A stretch of DNA of 64,000 nucleotides from Actinoplanes philippinensis. GTDB lineage: Bacteria; Actinomycetota; Actinomycetes; Mycobacteriales; Micromonosporaceae. The notes beneath the pieces are model-generated. The model was not told where the DNA came from. It did not search any database and saw nothing but the letters and a program-made list of their open reading frames with translations. The stretch is from NCBI RefSeq assembly GCF_900113015.1, contig NZ_FONV01000010.1, positions 372,001 to 436,000 of the forward strand. The letters are read 5' to 3'. The translations under genes and the position numbers were made by a program. Of this stretch, positions 25,489-33,304 are shown in pieces. Numbering within the stretch: position 1 is the stretch's first letter; the number at the start of each line of letters is the position of its first letter.

Positions 25489-26880
25489 ATGAAAAGCGTT
25501 GCGGCCGGCGTCGCCGCGAGTCATCCGGCGACCGCCCGCGCCGGGCTGCGCATCCTCGAGTCCGGCGGTACGGCAGCCGACGCGGCGGTGGCCGCCGTGC
25601 TGGCCTGTTGTGTCGCCGAGACGGTCTACACGGGGCTGGGCGGGGGCGGGTTCGCCACCTTCTACGACGCGCGTACCCGTGAGGTGACCTGTCTCGACTT
25701 CTTCGTCGCGGTGCCGGGGCTGGACCGTGATCGGGATGCGTCGGCCATGGTGGCGGTGGACGTGTTCTTCGGCGGGCTGGCGCAGACCTACTCGATCGGC
25801 GGGGCCAGCGTGGCGGTGCCGGGGGTTCCGGCCGGGCTCGGGGAGGTGCACCGGCGATGGGGACGGCTGCCATGGCCGGAGGTGGTGGCGCCGGCGGCCG
25901 GGCTGGCGCGGACCGGGGTGCTGCTGCCCGACGCGCACGCGCGGACGCTGGAGTCGTGTGCGCCGGCGCTCGCCTACGGCGAGGGGGCCGCCCTCTACCA
26001 GCCGGGCGGGCGGCTGTTGCAGGGCGACGAGCTGCTGTATCACCCGGGGCTGGCGACGACGATGGAGGTGCTGGCCGGCGAGGGGCCGGAGGTCTTCTAC
26101 ACCGGGGCGTACGGGAAGTTGCTCGTCGACACGGTACGAGCGGCCGGCGGGGCGATCGGTCCGGCGGACCTGGCGGCGTATCGGGTCGAGTCGGTGCCGG
26201 TGGATCAGGCGCCGCTCGCCGGGTATCGGGTACACGCGCGCCATGATCTGAACCGGACAGTCGACACGATCGGGGCGCTTCCCGCCGATCTGTCCCGGCC
26301 CGCTCGTGCGCCGGGGGTGGCGTCAGCTCTGGTGAACCGGGGGCTGCAGCGGCTCGGGGACACCACGAACGTCTCGGTGGTGGACGAGGCCGGCAATGCC
26401 TGCGTGATCACCACGACGCTCGGGCTGGGCGCCGGGGTGTGGCTGCCGGGGCTGGGCATCAACCTGAACTCGATGCTCGGCGAGGGCGAGCTGCTCACCG
26501 ACGATCTGGTGCCCGGGGAGCGGATGTCGTCCTACATGTGCCCGCTCGTGGTGACCGGGCCGGCCGGAGAGCTGGCGGTGGCGGCGGGCTCGGCGGGGGC
26601 CTCCCGGATTCGCACGGCTCTCGTCGACACGCTGCTCGGGGTGCTGGTCGACGGGCTGAGCGTGCCGGAGGCGATCGCCCGGCCCCGGTTTCACGCGGTG
26701 GAGGACACCGTGCATGTGGAGGCCGGCTATCCGGCCGCCGAGCTGGCCGCGTTGTCCGGCGCGGGCTGGCAGATCGTGGAGTGGCCGGAGATCAACCATT
26801 ACTTCGGTGGCGTCACCGCCGTGGGCCGGACCGGCGCGGCCGGCGACCCACGGCGCGGCGGCGTGGGACTACTGCTCTGA
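25489..26880 (+). CDS. Gamma-glutamyltransferase family protein
   Basis: A 463-residue Ntn-hydrolase precursor, shorter than typical GGT (about 550). The N-terminal SVAAGVAASHPATARAGLRI and TGLGGGGFATFYD motifs and the autocleavage site are present: the catalytic Thr292 in GDTTNVSVVDEAGN becomes the N-terminus of the small subunit. Later motifs include ERMSSYMCPLVV and GSAGASRIRTAL. No signal peptide is seen, so it is probably cytoplasmic, unlike secreted GGTs. The shortening falls before the cleavage site. Substrate (glutathione-like thiol, gamma-glutamyl amide or cephalosporin) is uncertain. Confidence 0.85.
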   Translation: MKSVAAGVAASHPATARAGLRILESGGTAADAAVAAVLACCVAETVYTGLGGGGFATFYDARTREVTCLDFFVAVPGLDRDRDASAMVAVDVFFGGLAQTYSIGGASVAVPGVPAGLGEVHRRWGRLPWPEVVAPAAGLARTGVLLPDAHARTLESCAPALAYGEGAALYQPGGRLLQGDELLYHPGLATTMEVLAGEGPEVFYTGAYGKLLVDTVRAAGGAIGPADLAAYRVESVPVDQAPLAGYRVHARHDLNRTVDTIGALPADLSRPARAPGVASALVNRGLQRLGDTTNVSVVDEAGNACVITTTLGLGAGVWLPGLGINLNSMLGEGELLTDDLVPGERMSSYMCPLVVTGPAGELAVAAGSAGASRIRTALVDTLLGVLVDGLSVPEAIARPRFHAVEDTVHVEAGYPAAELAALSGAGWQIVEWPEINHYFGGVTAVGRTGAAGDPRRGGVGLLL

Positions 26881-26892
26881 CGAGGGACCGCG

Positions 26893-27816
26893 TCACATGG
26901 TTCGGGCGGCGGTGGCTGCGGCGGAGGCGGCGGTTTCGCGCAACGGGACCTCGAGCGGGGTGGCGGTCAGGCCGAAGGTGCGTTCGGTGAGGGACGAGTC
27001 GAGGATGAAGGGCGCGTAGAACTGGTAATCCATTTCGGCCATCTCGCGGGCCATGGGGACGACGAGGCCGGCCGTGCGCATCACGAAGCGGGGCATGCTG
27101 CGGACCTTCAGCTCCGGCTGGCCGGTCAGCGCACAGTATCGGGCGGCCAGCTCGCGGATGGAGATCGCGGCCGGTGACGGGACGTGCCAGGCGCGGCCCC
27201 ACGCGCGCTCGTCGCGGGCCAGCTCGACCAGCGTGCGGGCCATGTCGCCGGTGTAGGTGAAGGTGTGCGGGGCGTCGACGTCGGCGGGGCCCCAGGCGGT
27301 GCGGCCCTTGGCCATGGCCGGCAGCAGCACGCTGGAGAAGACGCCGACGGCGCCGGCGCCCAGGTAGTCGGAGGCGCGGGCCTCGATCGTGCGGACGCCG
27401 CTGTCCAGGGCGTCCTGCCACATCCGGTTGCGGATGCGGCCCTTGCGTCCGGTCGCGGCGAGCGGGGTGCTCTCGGTCATCAGGCCGCCGGGCTGGGGGC
27501 CGTAGCCGTACAGGTTGCCGGTGATGGCGTAGACCGCCCCGGCCGACTTGGCGGCGGCGATCATCGCGTTGTTCATCGGGAACCACTTCTCGGCCCACTC
27601 GGTGTATTTCGGGTTGGCGCAGTTGTAGACGACCTCGGCGCCCTGGGCCAGTTCGGTGAGGCGGCGGGCGTCCGACGCGTCGGCGGCGGTCCGCTCGATC
27701 AGCTGATGGCGGGGGCCGCCGCCGCTGCGCGTGACGATGCGGACCCGCTCGCCCCGCTCGGCGAGCAGGCTGGCGACGGTGGAGCCGATGGGGCCGGAAC
27801 CGATGACGAGGTGCAT
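26893..27816 (-). CDS. NAD(P)-dependent epimerase/dehydratase-like protein
   Basis: A 307-residue extended SDR. The nucleotide loop is at the very start, VIGSGPIGSTVASLLAERG, a GxGxxG variant. The active-site region reads AITGNLYGYGPQPGG, where the Tyr-x-x-x-Lys pair of classical SDRs is not conserved (no Lys four residues after the Tyr), so catalysis may differ. Start at ATG 27816 with AAGGAG at 27822-27827. It is divergent from a TetR regulator over a 110-bp gap containing palindromes; regulation by that TetR is likely. It is convergent with the GGT gene. Confidence 0.8.
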   Translation of the reverse strand: MHLVIGSGPIGSTVASLLAERGERVRIVTRSGGGPRHQLIERTAADASDARRLTELAQGAEVVYNCANPKYTEWAEKWFPMNNAMIAAAKSAGAVYAITGNLYGYGPQPGGLMTESTPLAATGRKGRIRNRMWQDALDSGVRTIEARASDYLGAGAVGVFSSVLLPAMAKGRTAWGPADVDAPHTFTYTGDMARTLVELARDERAWGRAWHVPSPAAISIRELAARYCALTGQPELKVRSMPRFVMRTAGLVVPMAREMAEMDYQFYAPFILDSSLTERTFGLTATPLEVPLRETAASAAATAARTM

Positions 27817-27840
27817 GATGATCTCCTTGCTCGCTTTTGT

Positions 27841-27906
27841 GAGCACCGCTCTCTTACGAGAACAACGATCGCACACGATCCGGCAAAGATGCAAGAGCAG
27901 TGCTCT
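27841..27906. promoter_or_regulatory. Two operator-like palindromes in the TetR/epimerase gap
   Basis: AGAGCA-G-TGCTCT lies at 27894-27906, and a related GAGC-ACC-GCTC lies at 27841-27851. The shared half-site GAGCA/TGCTC on both sides of a divergent gap, next to a tetR-type gene, is the usual layout for autoregulation. Confidence 0.6.
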
Positions 27907-27926
27907 CGTTGTGGCACACTGAACCG

Positions 27927-28622
27927 ATGAGCGAGAAGGTGACGGCCACAAACCTGCGGGCCCGCGTACGAGCCGAGATGACCGACGAGATCAAGGCGGT
28001 GGCGCGGCGGCACCTGGCCACCGACGGGGCGAACCTGTCGTTACGGGCGGTCGCCCGCGACCTCGGCATGGCGTCGTCCGCGGTCTACCGGTACTTCGCG
28101 AGCCGCGACGAGCTGCTCACGGCACTGATCATCGACGCGTACGGCGCGGTCGGCGACGCCGCCGAGCAGGCCGCCGCGGAGAAGGCGAAACCGCTGGAGA
28201 AGTGGCTGGCGATCGGTCACGCGGCACGGGACTGGGCGCTGGCGAACCCGCACGAGTGGGCGCTGATCTACGGCAGCCCGGTCCCCGGGTACTCCGCGCC
28301 GCGGGACACCGTGGAGCCGGCGACCCGGGTCATGCTCCTGCTCGGCGCGACGCTGGCCGAGGCGCACCGGGCCGACGAGGTCGCCGCGCGCGAGCCGCTG
28401 ACCGGCCGCTTCGCCGAGGAGCTGGCCACTGTCGCGAGCGCGTATCTCCCGGATCTCGGCGCCCGGGTCATCGCCGACACGATCGCTGCGTTCTTCCAGA
28501 TCTGCGGCGCCATCAGTTTCGAGCTGTTCGGCCAGCTCAACAACACGATCGAGGAGGACCGGAGGGGCTTCTTCGACTATCAGTTGCGGGCGGCGGCGAG
28601 CCTGGCCGGGCTCATCGCGTAG
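27927..28622 (+). CDS. TetR/AcrR family regulator
   Basis: A 231-residue repressor. The N-terminal helix-turn-helix is LSLRAVARDLGMASSAVYRY followed by FASRDELL (about residues 40-66). The C-terminal ligand domain contains ANPHEWALIYGSPVPGY, which is typical of the WHG-type TetR C-terminal domain. Start at ATG 27927. It faces the epimerase gene with two likely operator palindromes between them. Its 3' end overlaps the alkyltransferase-like gene on the other strand by 11 bp. Confidence 0.88.
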   Translation: MSEKVTATNLRARVRAEMTDEIKAVARRHLATDGANLSLRAVARDLGMASSAVYRYFASRDELLTALIIDAYGAVGDAAEQAAAEKAKPLEKWLAIGHAARDWALANPHEWALIYGSPVPGYSAPRDTVEPATRVMLLLGATLAEAHRADEVAAREPLTGRFAEELATVASAYLPDLGARVIADTIAAFFQICGAISFELFGQLNNTIEEDRRGFFDYQLRAAASLAGLIA

Positions 28623-28923
28623 GGGGCATCCACCCCGCCGTCGCCATCAGCACCCGGTCCCCGCGCATCGGCACACCCTCGGCCAGGAGCAGCGCCTTCG
28701 CCCGCGCCTCGTGGCCGGGTGGGAGCCGGCCGCCGCCGCTGCACACCCGGTGCCAGGGGACGCCGCCGCCGTGCAACGCCATGATCCGGCCCACCTGCCG
28801 GGGCGAGTTACGGCCGGACCGGTCGGCCAGCGCGTCGGCGACGGCGCCGTACGACATCACCCGCCCCGCCGGGATGCTCTCCACCAGCGCCAGGACCTCT
28901 TCGACGTACTCCTGCGGTGTCAC
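28612..28923 (-). CDS. Alkyltransferase-like (ATL) DNA-repair protein
   Basis: A 103-residue protein with the DNA-binding half of O6-alkylguanine transferases: a helix-turn-helix near YGAVADALADRSGRNSPRQV with the Arg finger and the recognition loop. The active-site PCHR motif is replaced by PWHRV (residues 56-60), with Trp in place of the acceptor Cys, so it cannot take up alkyl groups. ATLs bind O6-alkylguanine and flag it for nucleotide excision repair. GTG 28923 is chosen because conserved sequence begins there. It overlaps the TetR gene 3' end by 11 bp and is divergent from proB. Confidence 0.9.
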   Translation of the reverse strand: MTPQEYVEEVLALVESIPAGRVMSYGAVADALADRSGRNSPRQVGRIMALHGGGVPWHRVCSGGGRLPPGHEARAKALLLAEGVPMRGDRVLMATAGWMPPTR

Positions 28924-28976
28924 AACCCGCCACGATATGGGATCTGGCAACGGTCGGCGCCGCCCGGCCGAGCACA

Positions 28977-30098
28977 ATGGGCCTGGTGCGGGAAGTGGTG
29001 ACCGGTGCGCGCCGGATCGTGGTCAAGGTGGGCTCGTCCTCGCTGACCACGGCGACGGGCGGCATCGACGAGCAACGGGTCGACGCCCTGGTCGACGTGC
29101 TGGGTTCGCTGGCGACCGGCGGGCGTGAGGTGGTGCTGGTGTCCAGCGGCGCGATCGCCGCCGGGCTGGCCCCGCTGCAGTTGCGTCGCCGGCCACGCGA
29201 CCTGGCCACCCAGCAGGCCGCCGCGTCGGTCGGCCAGGGCCTGCTGATCGCGCGCTACACGGCCGGCTTCGCGCGCCACGGCCTCACGGTCGGGCAGGTG
29301 CTGCTCACCGTGGACGACGTGACCCGCCGGGCGCACTACCGGAACGCGTATCGCACGCTGCGCAAACTGCTCGACCTGGGCGCGCTGCCGATCGTCAACG
29401 AGAACGACACGGTCGCCACCGAGGAGATCCGGTTCGGCGACAACGATCGGCTCGCCGCGCTCGTCGCCGCGCTGGCCGACGCCGATCTGCTGGTGCTGCT
29501 CTCCGATGTGGACGCGCTCTACACCGGCAATCCGGCCGACCCGGGGTCCCGGCGGATCCCGCTGGTCCGCGACGACACCGATCTCGCGGGGATCGCGATC
29601 GGCACGGCCGGCAAGTCCGGTGTCGGCACCGGCGGCATGGTGACCAAGGTCGAGGCGGCCCGGATCGCGACCGGCTTCGGCATCCCGGTGGTGCTCACGG
29701 CGGCTCCGCTGGCCGGGCCGGCGCTCTCCGGCGAGGAGGTGGGCACCCTCTTCGAGGCGGCCGACCATCGGCCGGCCGCGCGGCTGTTCTGGCTGGCCCA
29801 CGCCACCGCGCCACGCGGGCGGCTGCATCTGGACGAGGGCGCGGTCGCGGCGGTCGTCGCCCGGCGCAAATCACTGCTGCCGGCCGGCATCACCGCTGTC
29901 GACGGTTCGTTCGCCGCCGGCGATCCGGTGGATCTGGTCGCTGCCGGATCCGGTACGCCCGTAGCGCGCGGCCTGGTCAACTATGACGCGGTCGAGCTGC
30001 CGGCGCTTCTCGGACGGTCCACCGGAGAGTTGGCCGCGGCACTCGGGCCGGGATATGAACGAGAGGTCGTCCACCGCGACGACCTGGTGCTGCTTTAG
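28977..30098 (+). CDS. proB: Glutamate 5-kinase
   Basis: A 373-residue enzyme that phosphorylates glutamate in the first step of proline synthesis. The amino-acid kinase domain has RRIVVKVGSSSLTT, VLVSSGAIAAGL, PIVNENDTVATEE (with the metal and glutamate residues) and LLSDVDALYTGNPADP; GTGGMVTKVEAARIA follows. The C-terminal ~75 residues form a PUA domain, ending GLVNYDAVELPALLG. Proline feedback inhibition is known for the family. Start at ATG 28977; a GTG 60 nt upstream would run into the divergent ATL gene. proA follows after 36 nt. Confidence 0.95.
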   Translation: MGLVREVVTGARRIVVKVGSSSLTTATGGIDEQRVDALVDVLGSLATGGREVVLVSSGAIAAGLAPLQLRRRPRDLATQQAAASVGQGLLIARYTAGFARHGLTVGQVLLTVDDVTRRAHYRNAYRTLRKLLDLGALPIVNENDTVATEEIRFGDNDRLAALVAALADADLLVLLSDVDALYTGNPADPGSRRIPLVRDDTDLAGIAIGTAGKSGVGTGGMVTKVEAARIATGFGIPVVLTAAPLAGPALSGEEVGTLFEAADHRPAARLFWLAHATAPRGRLHLDEGAVAAVVARRKSLLPAGITAVDGSFAAGDPVDLVAAGSGTPVARGLVNYDAVELPALLGRSTGELAAALGPGYEREVVHRDDLVLL

Positions 30099-30134
30099 TC
30101 GTACCCCCGAAAAGGTCTTGGGAAGGTTTTTGGC

Positions 30135-31376
30135 ATGAGTGTGCTGGAGCAGGCCGCGGCCGCGCGGATCGCGTCTTTCGACCTGGCCGCGGCCACCCGT
30201 GCCGAGAAGGACGCGGCGCTGCTGCTGATGGCCGACCGTCTGGTCGAGCGGACCGACGACATCGTGCACGCCAACGGGGTCGATGTCGCGAACGCCCGGG
30301 CGAACGGCACGTCCGAGGCGATGATCGACCGGCTGCTGCTGACCCCGGAGCGGGTCGCCGCGATGGCCGACGGTCTGCGGCAGCTGGCCGCCCTGCCGGA
30401 CCCGATCGGTGACGTGGTGCGTGGCTCGACCCTGGCCAACGGGCTGGAGTTGCGGCAGGTCCGGGTGCCGTTCGGCGTGGTCGGCATGATCTACGAGGGC
30501 CGGCCGAACGTGACGGCCGACGCGGCGGGCATCTGTCTCAAGTCGGGCAACGCGGCGCTGCTGCGCGGCTCCGGCTCGGCCTTCTCGTCGAACGCGGCGA
30601 TCGTCTCGGTGCTGCGCAAGGCGGTCATCGACGCGGGTCTGCCGGCCAATACGATCCAGCTGCTCGACGCGACCACCCGTGACTCGGTAAAGGAGCTGAT
30701 GCGCGCCCGCGGCCTGGTCGACGTGCTGATCCCGCGCGGTGGCGCCTCGCTGATCAAGACGGTGGTCGAGCAGTCGACGGTTCCGGTGATCGAGACCGGT
30801 GTCGGCAACTGTCACGTCTACGTGGACGCGGCCGCCGACCTGGAGAAGGCGCTGGCCATCACGATCAACTCGAAGGCGCAGCGGCCGTCGGTGTGCAACG
30901 CGGCCGAGTCGCTGCTGGTGCACGCCGAGATCGCCGACACGTTCCTGCCGCTGGTGCTGCCGGCCCTGGCCGACGCCGGGGTCACCGTGCACGGCGACGC
31001 CCGGGTGGCCGGCTACAGCGACGACGTGGTCCTGGCCACCGAGGAGGACTGGGGCACCGAGTTCCTGTCGCTGGACATCACGGTCGCCGTCGTCGACGGT
31101 CTCGACGACGCGCTCGACCACATCCGGCGGTACGGCACGGGCCACACCGAGGCGATCGTGAGCGAGTCGGCCGGCGCGATCCGCCGGTTCGTGGCAGGAG
31201 TGGACGCGGCAGCGGTGATGGTCAACGCGTCGACCCGGTTCACCGACGGCGGCGAGTTCGGTTTCGGGGCGGAGATCGGCATCAGCACGCAGAAACTGCA
31301 CGCCCGCGGTCCGATGGGCCTGCCCGAGCTGACCTCGACGAAGTACATCGTCACCGGCAACGGTCACGTCCGCTGA
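30135..31376 (+). CDS. proA: Glutamate-5-semialdehyde dehydrogenase (gamma-glutamyl phosphate reductase)
   Basis: A 413-residue NADPH-dependent reductase, the second proline-synthesis step. It has IPRGGASLIKTVVEQS and VPVIETGVGNCHVYVD, and the catalytic Cys lies in AQRPSVCNAAESLLVH. The last part, ASTRFTDGGEFGFGAEIGIS, is also family-typical. Start at ATG 30135. It forms an operon with proB and ends 6 nt from the convergent secreted-protein gene. Confidence 0.95.
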   Translation: MSVLEQAAAARIASFDLAAATRAEKDAALLLMADRLVERTDDIVHANGVDVANARANGTSEAMIDRLLLTPERVAAMADGLRQLAALPDPIGDVVRGSTLANGLELRQVRVPFGVVGMIYEGRPNVTADAAGICLKSGNAALLRGSGSAFSSNAAIVSVLRKAVIDAGLPANTIQLLDATTRDSVKELMRARGLVDVLIPRGGASLIKTVVEQSTVPVIETGVGNCHVYVDAAADLEKALAITINSKAQRPSVCNAAESLLVHAEIADTFLPLVLPALADAGVTVHGDARVAGYSDDVVLATEEDWGTEFLSLDITVAVVDGLDDALDHIRRYGTGHTEAIVSESAGAIRRFVAGVDAAAVMVNASTRFTDGGEFGFGAEIGISTQKLHARGPMGLPELTSTKYIVTGNGHVR

Positions 31377-31382
31377 GCCGTT

Positions 31383-32141
31383 TCACCGCTCGACGGTGAA
31401 GTCCGTGGTGCGGGTCGTCGTCTGCCCGGAACTCGCGGTTACCCGCACCGACAGGGTGTAGGTGCCCTTCCCCGTCGGGAAGTTGGTCACGGCGAACGGG
31501 ACGGACCAGTTCGTGGTTCCGGAGGCGGTGAAGTATCGCTCGGAGCCGGCGTTGAAGTTGTTGCCGTTCCAGAACTTCGTGCCGGACTGCAGGGAGTACT
31601 CGACCTTGGTGATGCTCTGTCCGCTCGCCGGGGTGCTGGTGCCGCAGAACCCGGGACTCGGGCAGCCGCCGGCCCAGGCGCTGGTGGTGTAGGTGGCCTT
31701 GTCGACCGGGAAGGTCGTGGTGACGGCGGCGGTGGTCGCGACGGCGGCGGGCACCCGTGCGCTGAGGGCGCCGGACCAGCTGTTGCGGACGGCTCGGACG
31801 GCGTACTCCCAGGTCCCGTCGGGCACGCCGGTCTCGGTGCAGGTCGTGGCGGTGAGCACGCCGGAGCATCCGGCCCCGACGACAGCTGTGGTGCTGGTCC
31901 CGGCGGCATAGCGGACCACCCGGTAACCGGTGGCGTGCGCGGCGGCCGGCCAGGCGATCGTGACCTTCGCTGCGGCCACCTGGATGCCGACCTCGCCGAC
32001 GACCGGCATCCGGCCGGCGGCGACCGGGACGGTTCCGCGGCCGGCGGCGGTCCAACCGGCCCGGGCGATGCCGGGCGAGCACACGAGGACACCGACGGCC
32101 AGTCCGGCGGCGGCGACCGCCTGCACGGTTCGGATCGTCAT
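31383..32141 (-). CDS. Secreted protein with a fibronectin type III-like domain
   Basis: A 252-residue protein with a signal peptide (residues 1-28; cleavage likely after GIARA). A fibronectin III-like module spans about 45-130: KVTIAWPAAAHATGYRVVRY at the start and WEYAVRAVRNSWSG near the end. A second beta-rich domain follows with two Cys in GGCPSPGFCGTS, ending TTTRTTDFTVER. The second domain resembles bacterial Ig-like modules. It is the last gene of a three-gene run of secreted proteins; the start ATG overlaps the previous stop by one base. A surface-attached or matrix role is inferred. Confidence 0.7.
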   Translation of the reverse strand: MTIRTVQAVAAAGLAVGVLVCSPGIARAGWTAAGRGTVPVAAGRMPVVGEVGIQVAAAKVTIAWPAAAHATGYRVVRYAAGTSTTAVVGAGCSGVLTATTCTETGVPDGTWEYAVRAVRNSWSGALSARVPAAVATTAAVTTTFPVDKATYTTSAWAGGCPSPGFCGTSTPASGQSITKVEYSLQSGTKFWNGNNFNAGSERYFTASGTTNWSVPFAVTNFPTGKGTYTLSVRVTASSGQTTTRTTDFTVER

Positions 32142-32602
32142 CAGCCGGCCTTCCGGGCGGTGGCGTTGAGCCGGAGCGTGAACGTGGCGCCCTGGCAGGC
32201 GTCGGCGACGCTTTTCGCCGGCATCCAGACCGGCAGGTAGCCGAGCCGTGCCTGCTTGCCGGCGGCGATCCGGGCGGGCAGCGCGGGGGCGCCGGCGTAG
32301 CGGCCGATCGTCAGGTTCGCGTAGGTGGCCTTGCAGCCGGGACGCGAGGTGGCGACGAGATGACCGGAGACGGCGGTGATCGAGACCGGGAACCGGTACG
32401 GGTTCTTCACCACGACCGTCAACTGCCCCTTGTTGCCGGGGTAGAGACCGGTCACCGCGCTGCCGGAGACGCCGAGGCCGCCCGGAGCGCCCTGGGCCGC
32501 CAGCGTGACGTCGACGGCCAGCGCGTCGTCGGCCGGGTAGGCGATCACGGCGCCGGTGACCAGCAGGGCCACGGACAGCACCATCGACAGTGGTTTGAGC
32601 AC
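32141..32602 (-). CDS. Small secreted protein, paralogue of the next upstream gene
   Basis: A 153-residue protein with a signal peptide (about 1-29, ending DDALA). It shares a pattern with the 154-residue neighbour: a YPGNKGQLTVVVKNPYRFPV strand, a central Cys, and a C-terminal ACQGATFTLRLNAT. Two conserved Cys probably form a disulphide. I know no named family, but the layout (secreted single beta-sandwich, paralogous pair) is like structural surface proteins. The start is GTG 32602 with an AGGAG-rich site; it overlaps the downstream gene by one base. Confidence 0.68.
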   Translation of the reverse strand: MLKPLSMVLSVALLVTGAVIAYPADDALAVDVTLAAQGAPGGLGVSGSAVTGLYPGNKGQLTVVVKNPYRFPVSITAVSGHLVATSRPGCKATYANLTIGRYAGAPALPARIAAGKQARLGYLPVWMPAKSVADACQGATFTLRLNATARKAG

Positions 32603-32631
32603 GGCCTCTCCTCTCCCGCGGTCACCAGTGG

Positions 32632-32656
32632 GCCGGTGGGGCGTACCCCCACCGGC
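32632..32656 (-). terminator. Intercistronic hairpin between two secreted-protein genes
   Basis: A perfect 10-bp stem (GCCGGTGGGG with CCCCACCGGC) with a 5-nt loop lies in the 66-bp gap after the stop of the 154-residue gene. In gene direction no U run follows, so partial termination or mRNA 3'-end protection, giving more of the first protein, is more likely than full termination. Confidence 0.55.
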
Positions 32657-32668
32657 TCCGATTTTTGA

Positions 32669-33133
32669 TCAGGCGGCGCTGGCGCCGACCAGCGACACGG
32701 CGACCGTGAAGGTGGCGCCCTGGCAGCCGTCCTGCGCGTCGGCGATCATCGAGACCGCGTTGGTCAGCGTGACCTGCACGTTGCCCTTGGCCGGGACCTC
32801 GATGTTCTTGCCGGTCTGGTTGGCGAAGACCACGTTGGAGCCGAGGCACTCGCCGAGGCCGCCGCTCGCGGTGATGCCGGTGGCGGTGATGTCGGTGACC
32901 TTCACCTTGTACGAGTTCGGGTTGTTGATCGTGATCTTGGCGTCGCCGGCCGCGCCCGGGTAGAGGTCGGCGGTCAGGCTCACGCTGCCGGTGGTCAGCG
33001 GCGCCGCGGAGACCGCCTGCGCCTTCGCCTCACCGGCGCCCTTGGCGACCCAGGCGGCGTACGCGGCGCCCGCGCCGGTGGTGACGGCGAGCGCGGTTCC
33101 GACGACGACGGCACGCTTGATGGACTTACGCAT
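32669..33133 (-). CDS. Secreted protein with a SipW/TasA-style signal region
   Basis: A 154-residue protein. The N-terminus, KRAVVVGTALAVTTGAGAAY then AAWVAKGAGE, looks like the signal region of SipW-dependent proteins (TasA, camelysin). The mature part is a beta-rich domain with LYPGAAGDAKITINNPNSYK, a Cys in GLGECLGSN, and the C-terminal GCQGATFTVAVSLVG shared with the next gene. It may be a fibre or matrix subunit (inference; no SipW-type peptidase is visible here). ATG 33133 has GAGGAG 9 nt upstream. First gene of the operon. Confidence 0.68.
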   Translation of the reverse strand: MRKSIKRAVVVGTALAVTTGAGAAYAAWVAKGAGEAKAQAVSAAPLTTGSVSLTADLYPGAAGDAKITINNPNSYKVKVTDITATGITASGGLGECLGSNVVFANQTGKNIEVPAKGNVQVTLTNAVSMIADAQDGCQGATFTVAVSLVGASAA

Positions 33134-33275
33134 GATTGCGGCTCCTCGAAGAAGGTGGTCTTCGTAGGCGCCGGTTTCGCTACTGACTCCCCGCCGGACT
33201 GGAGCGACCATCGTTATCGCCCAGCGGATCCGTGTCTCGCCCTGGCCCCTCGGGCCGCAACCAGTATGCAACCAA

Positions 33276-33293
33276 ATCCGGACTTATCCGGAT
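33276..33293. promoter_or_regulatory. Palindrome upstream of the secreted-protein operon
   Basis: ATCCGGA-CTTA-TCCGGAT is a perfect 7-bp inverted repeat with a 4-nt spacer. It lies at the expected -35 position of a possible -10 (minus-strand CATACT at 33263-33268). It could be an operator for the operon starting at 33133. Confidence 0.4.
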
Positions 33294-33304
33294 CAGCCGA
33301 AAGG

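Noticed and set aside
26893..27598. Alternative minus-strand frame over the epimerase gene
   Set aside because: It is a frameshifted shadow of the epimerase with Arg/Pro-rich sequence; the real frame has the NAD loop and a good ribosome site.
32632..32656. Classical terminator ending the first secreted-protein transcript
   Set aside because: In gene direction the hairpin is not followed by a U run (the T run lies on the other side), so only a partial effect is proposed.
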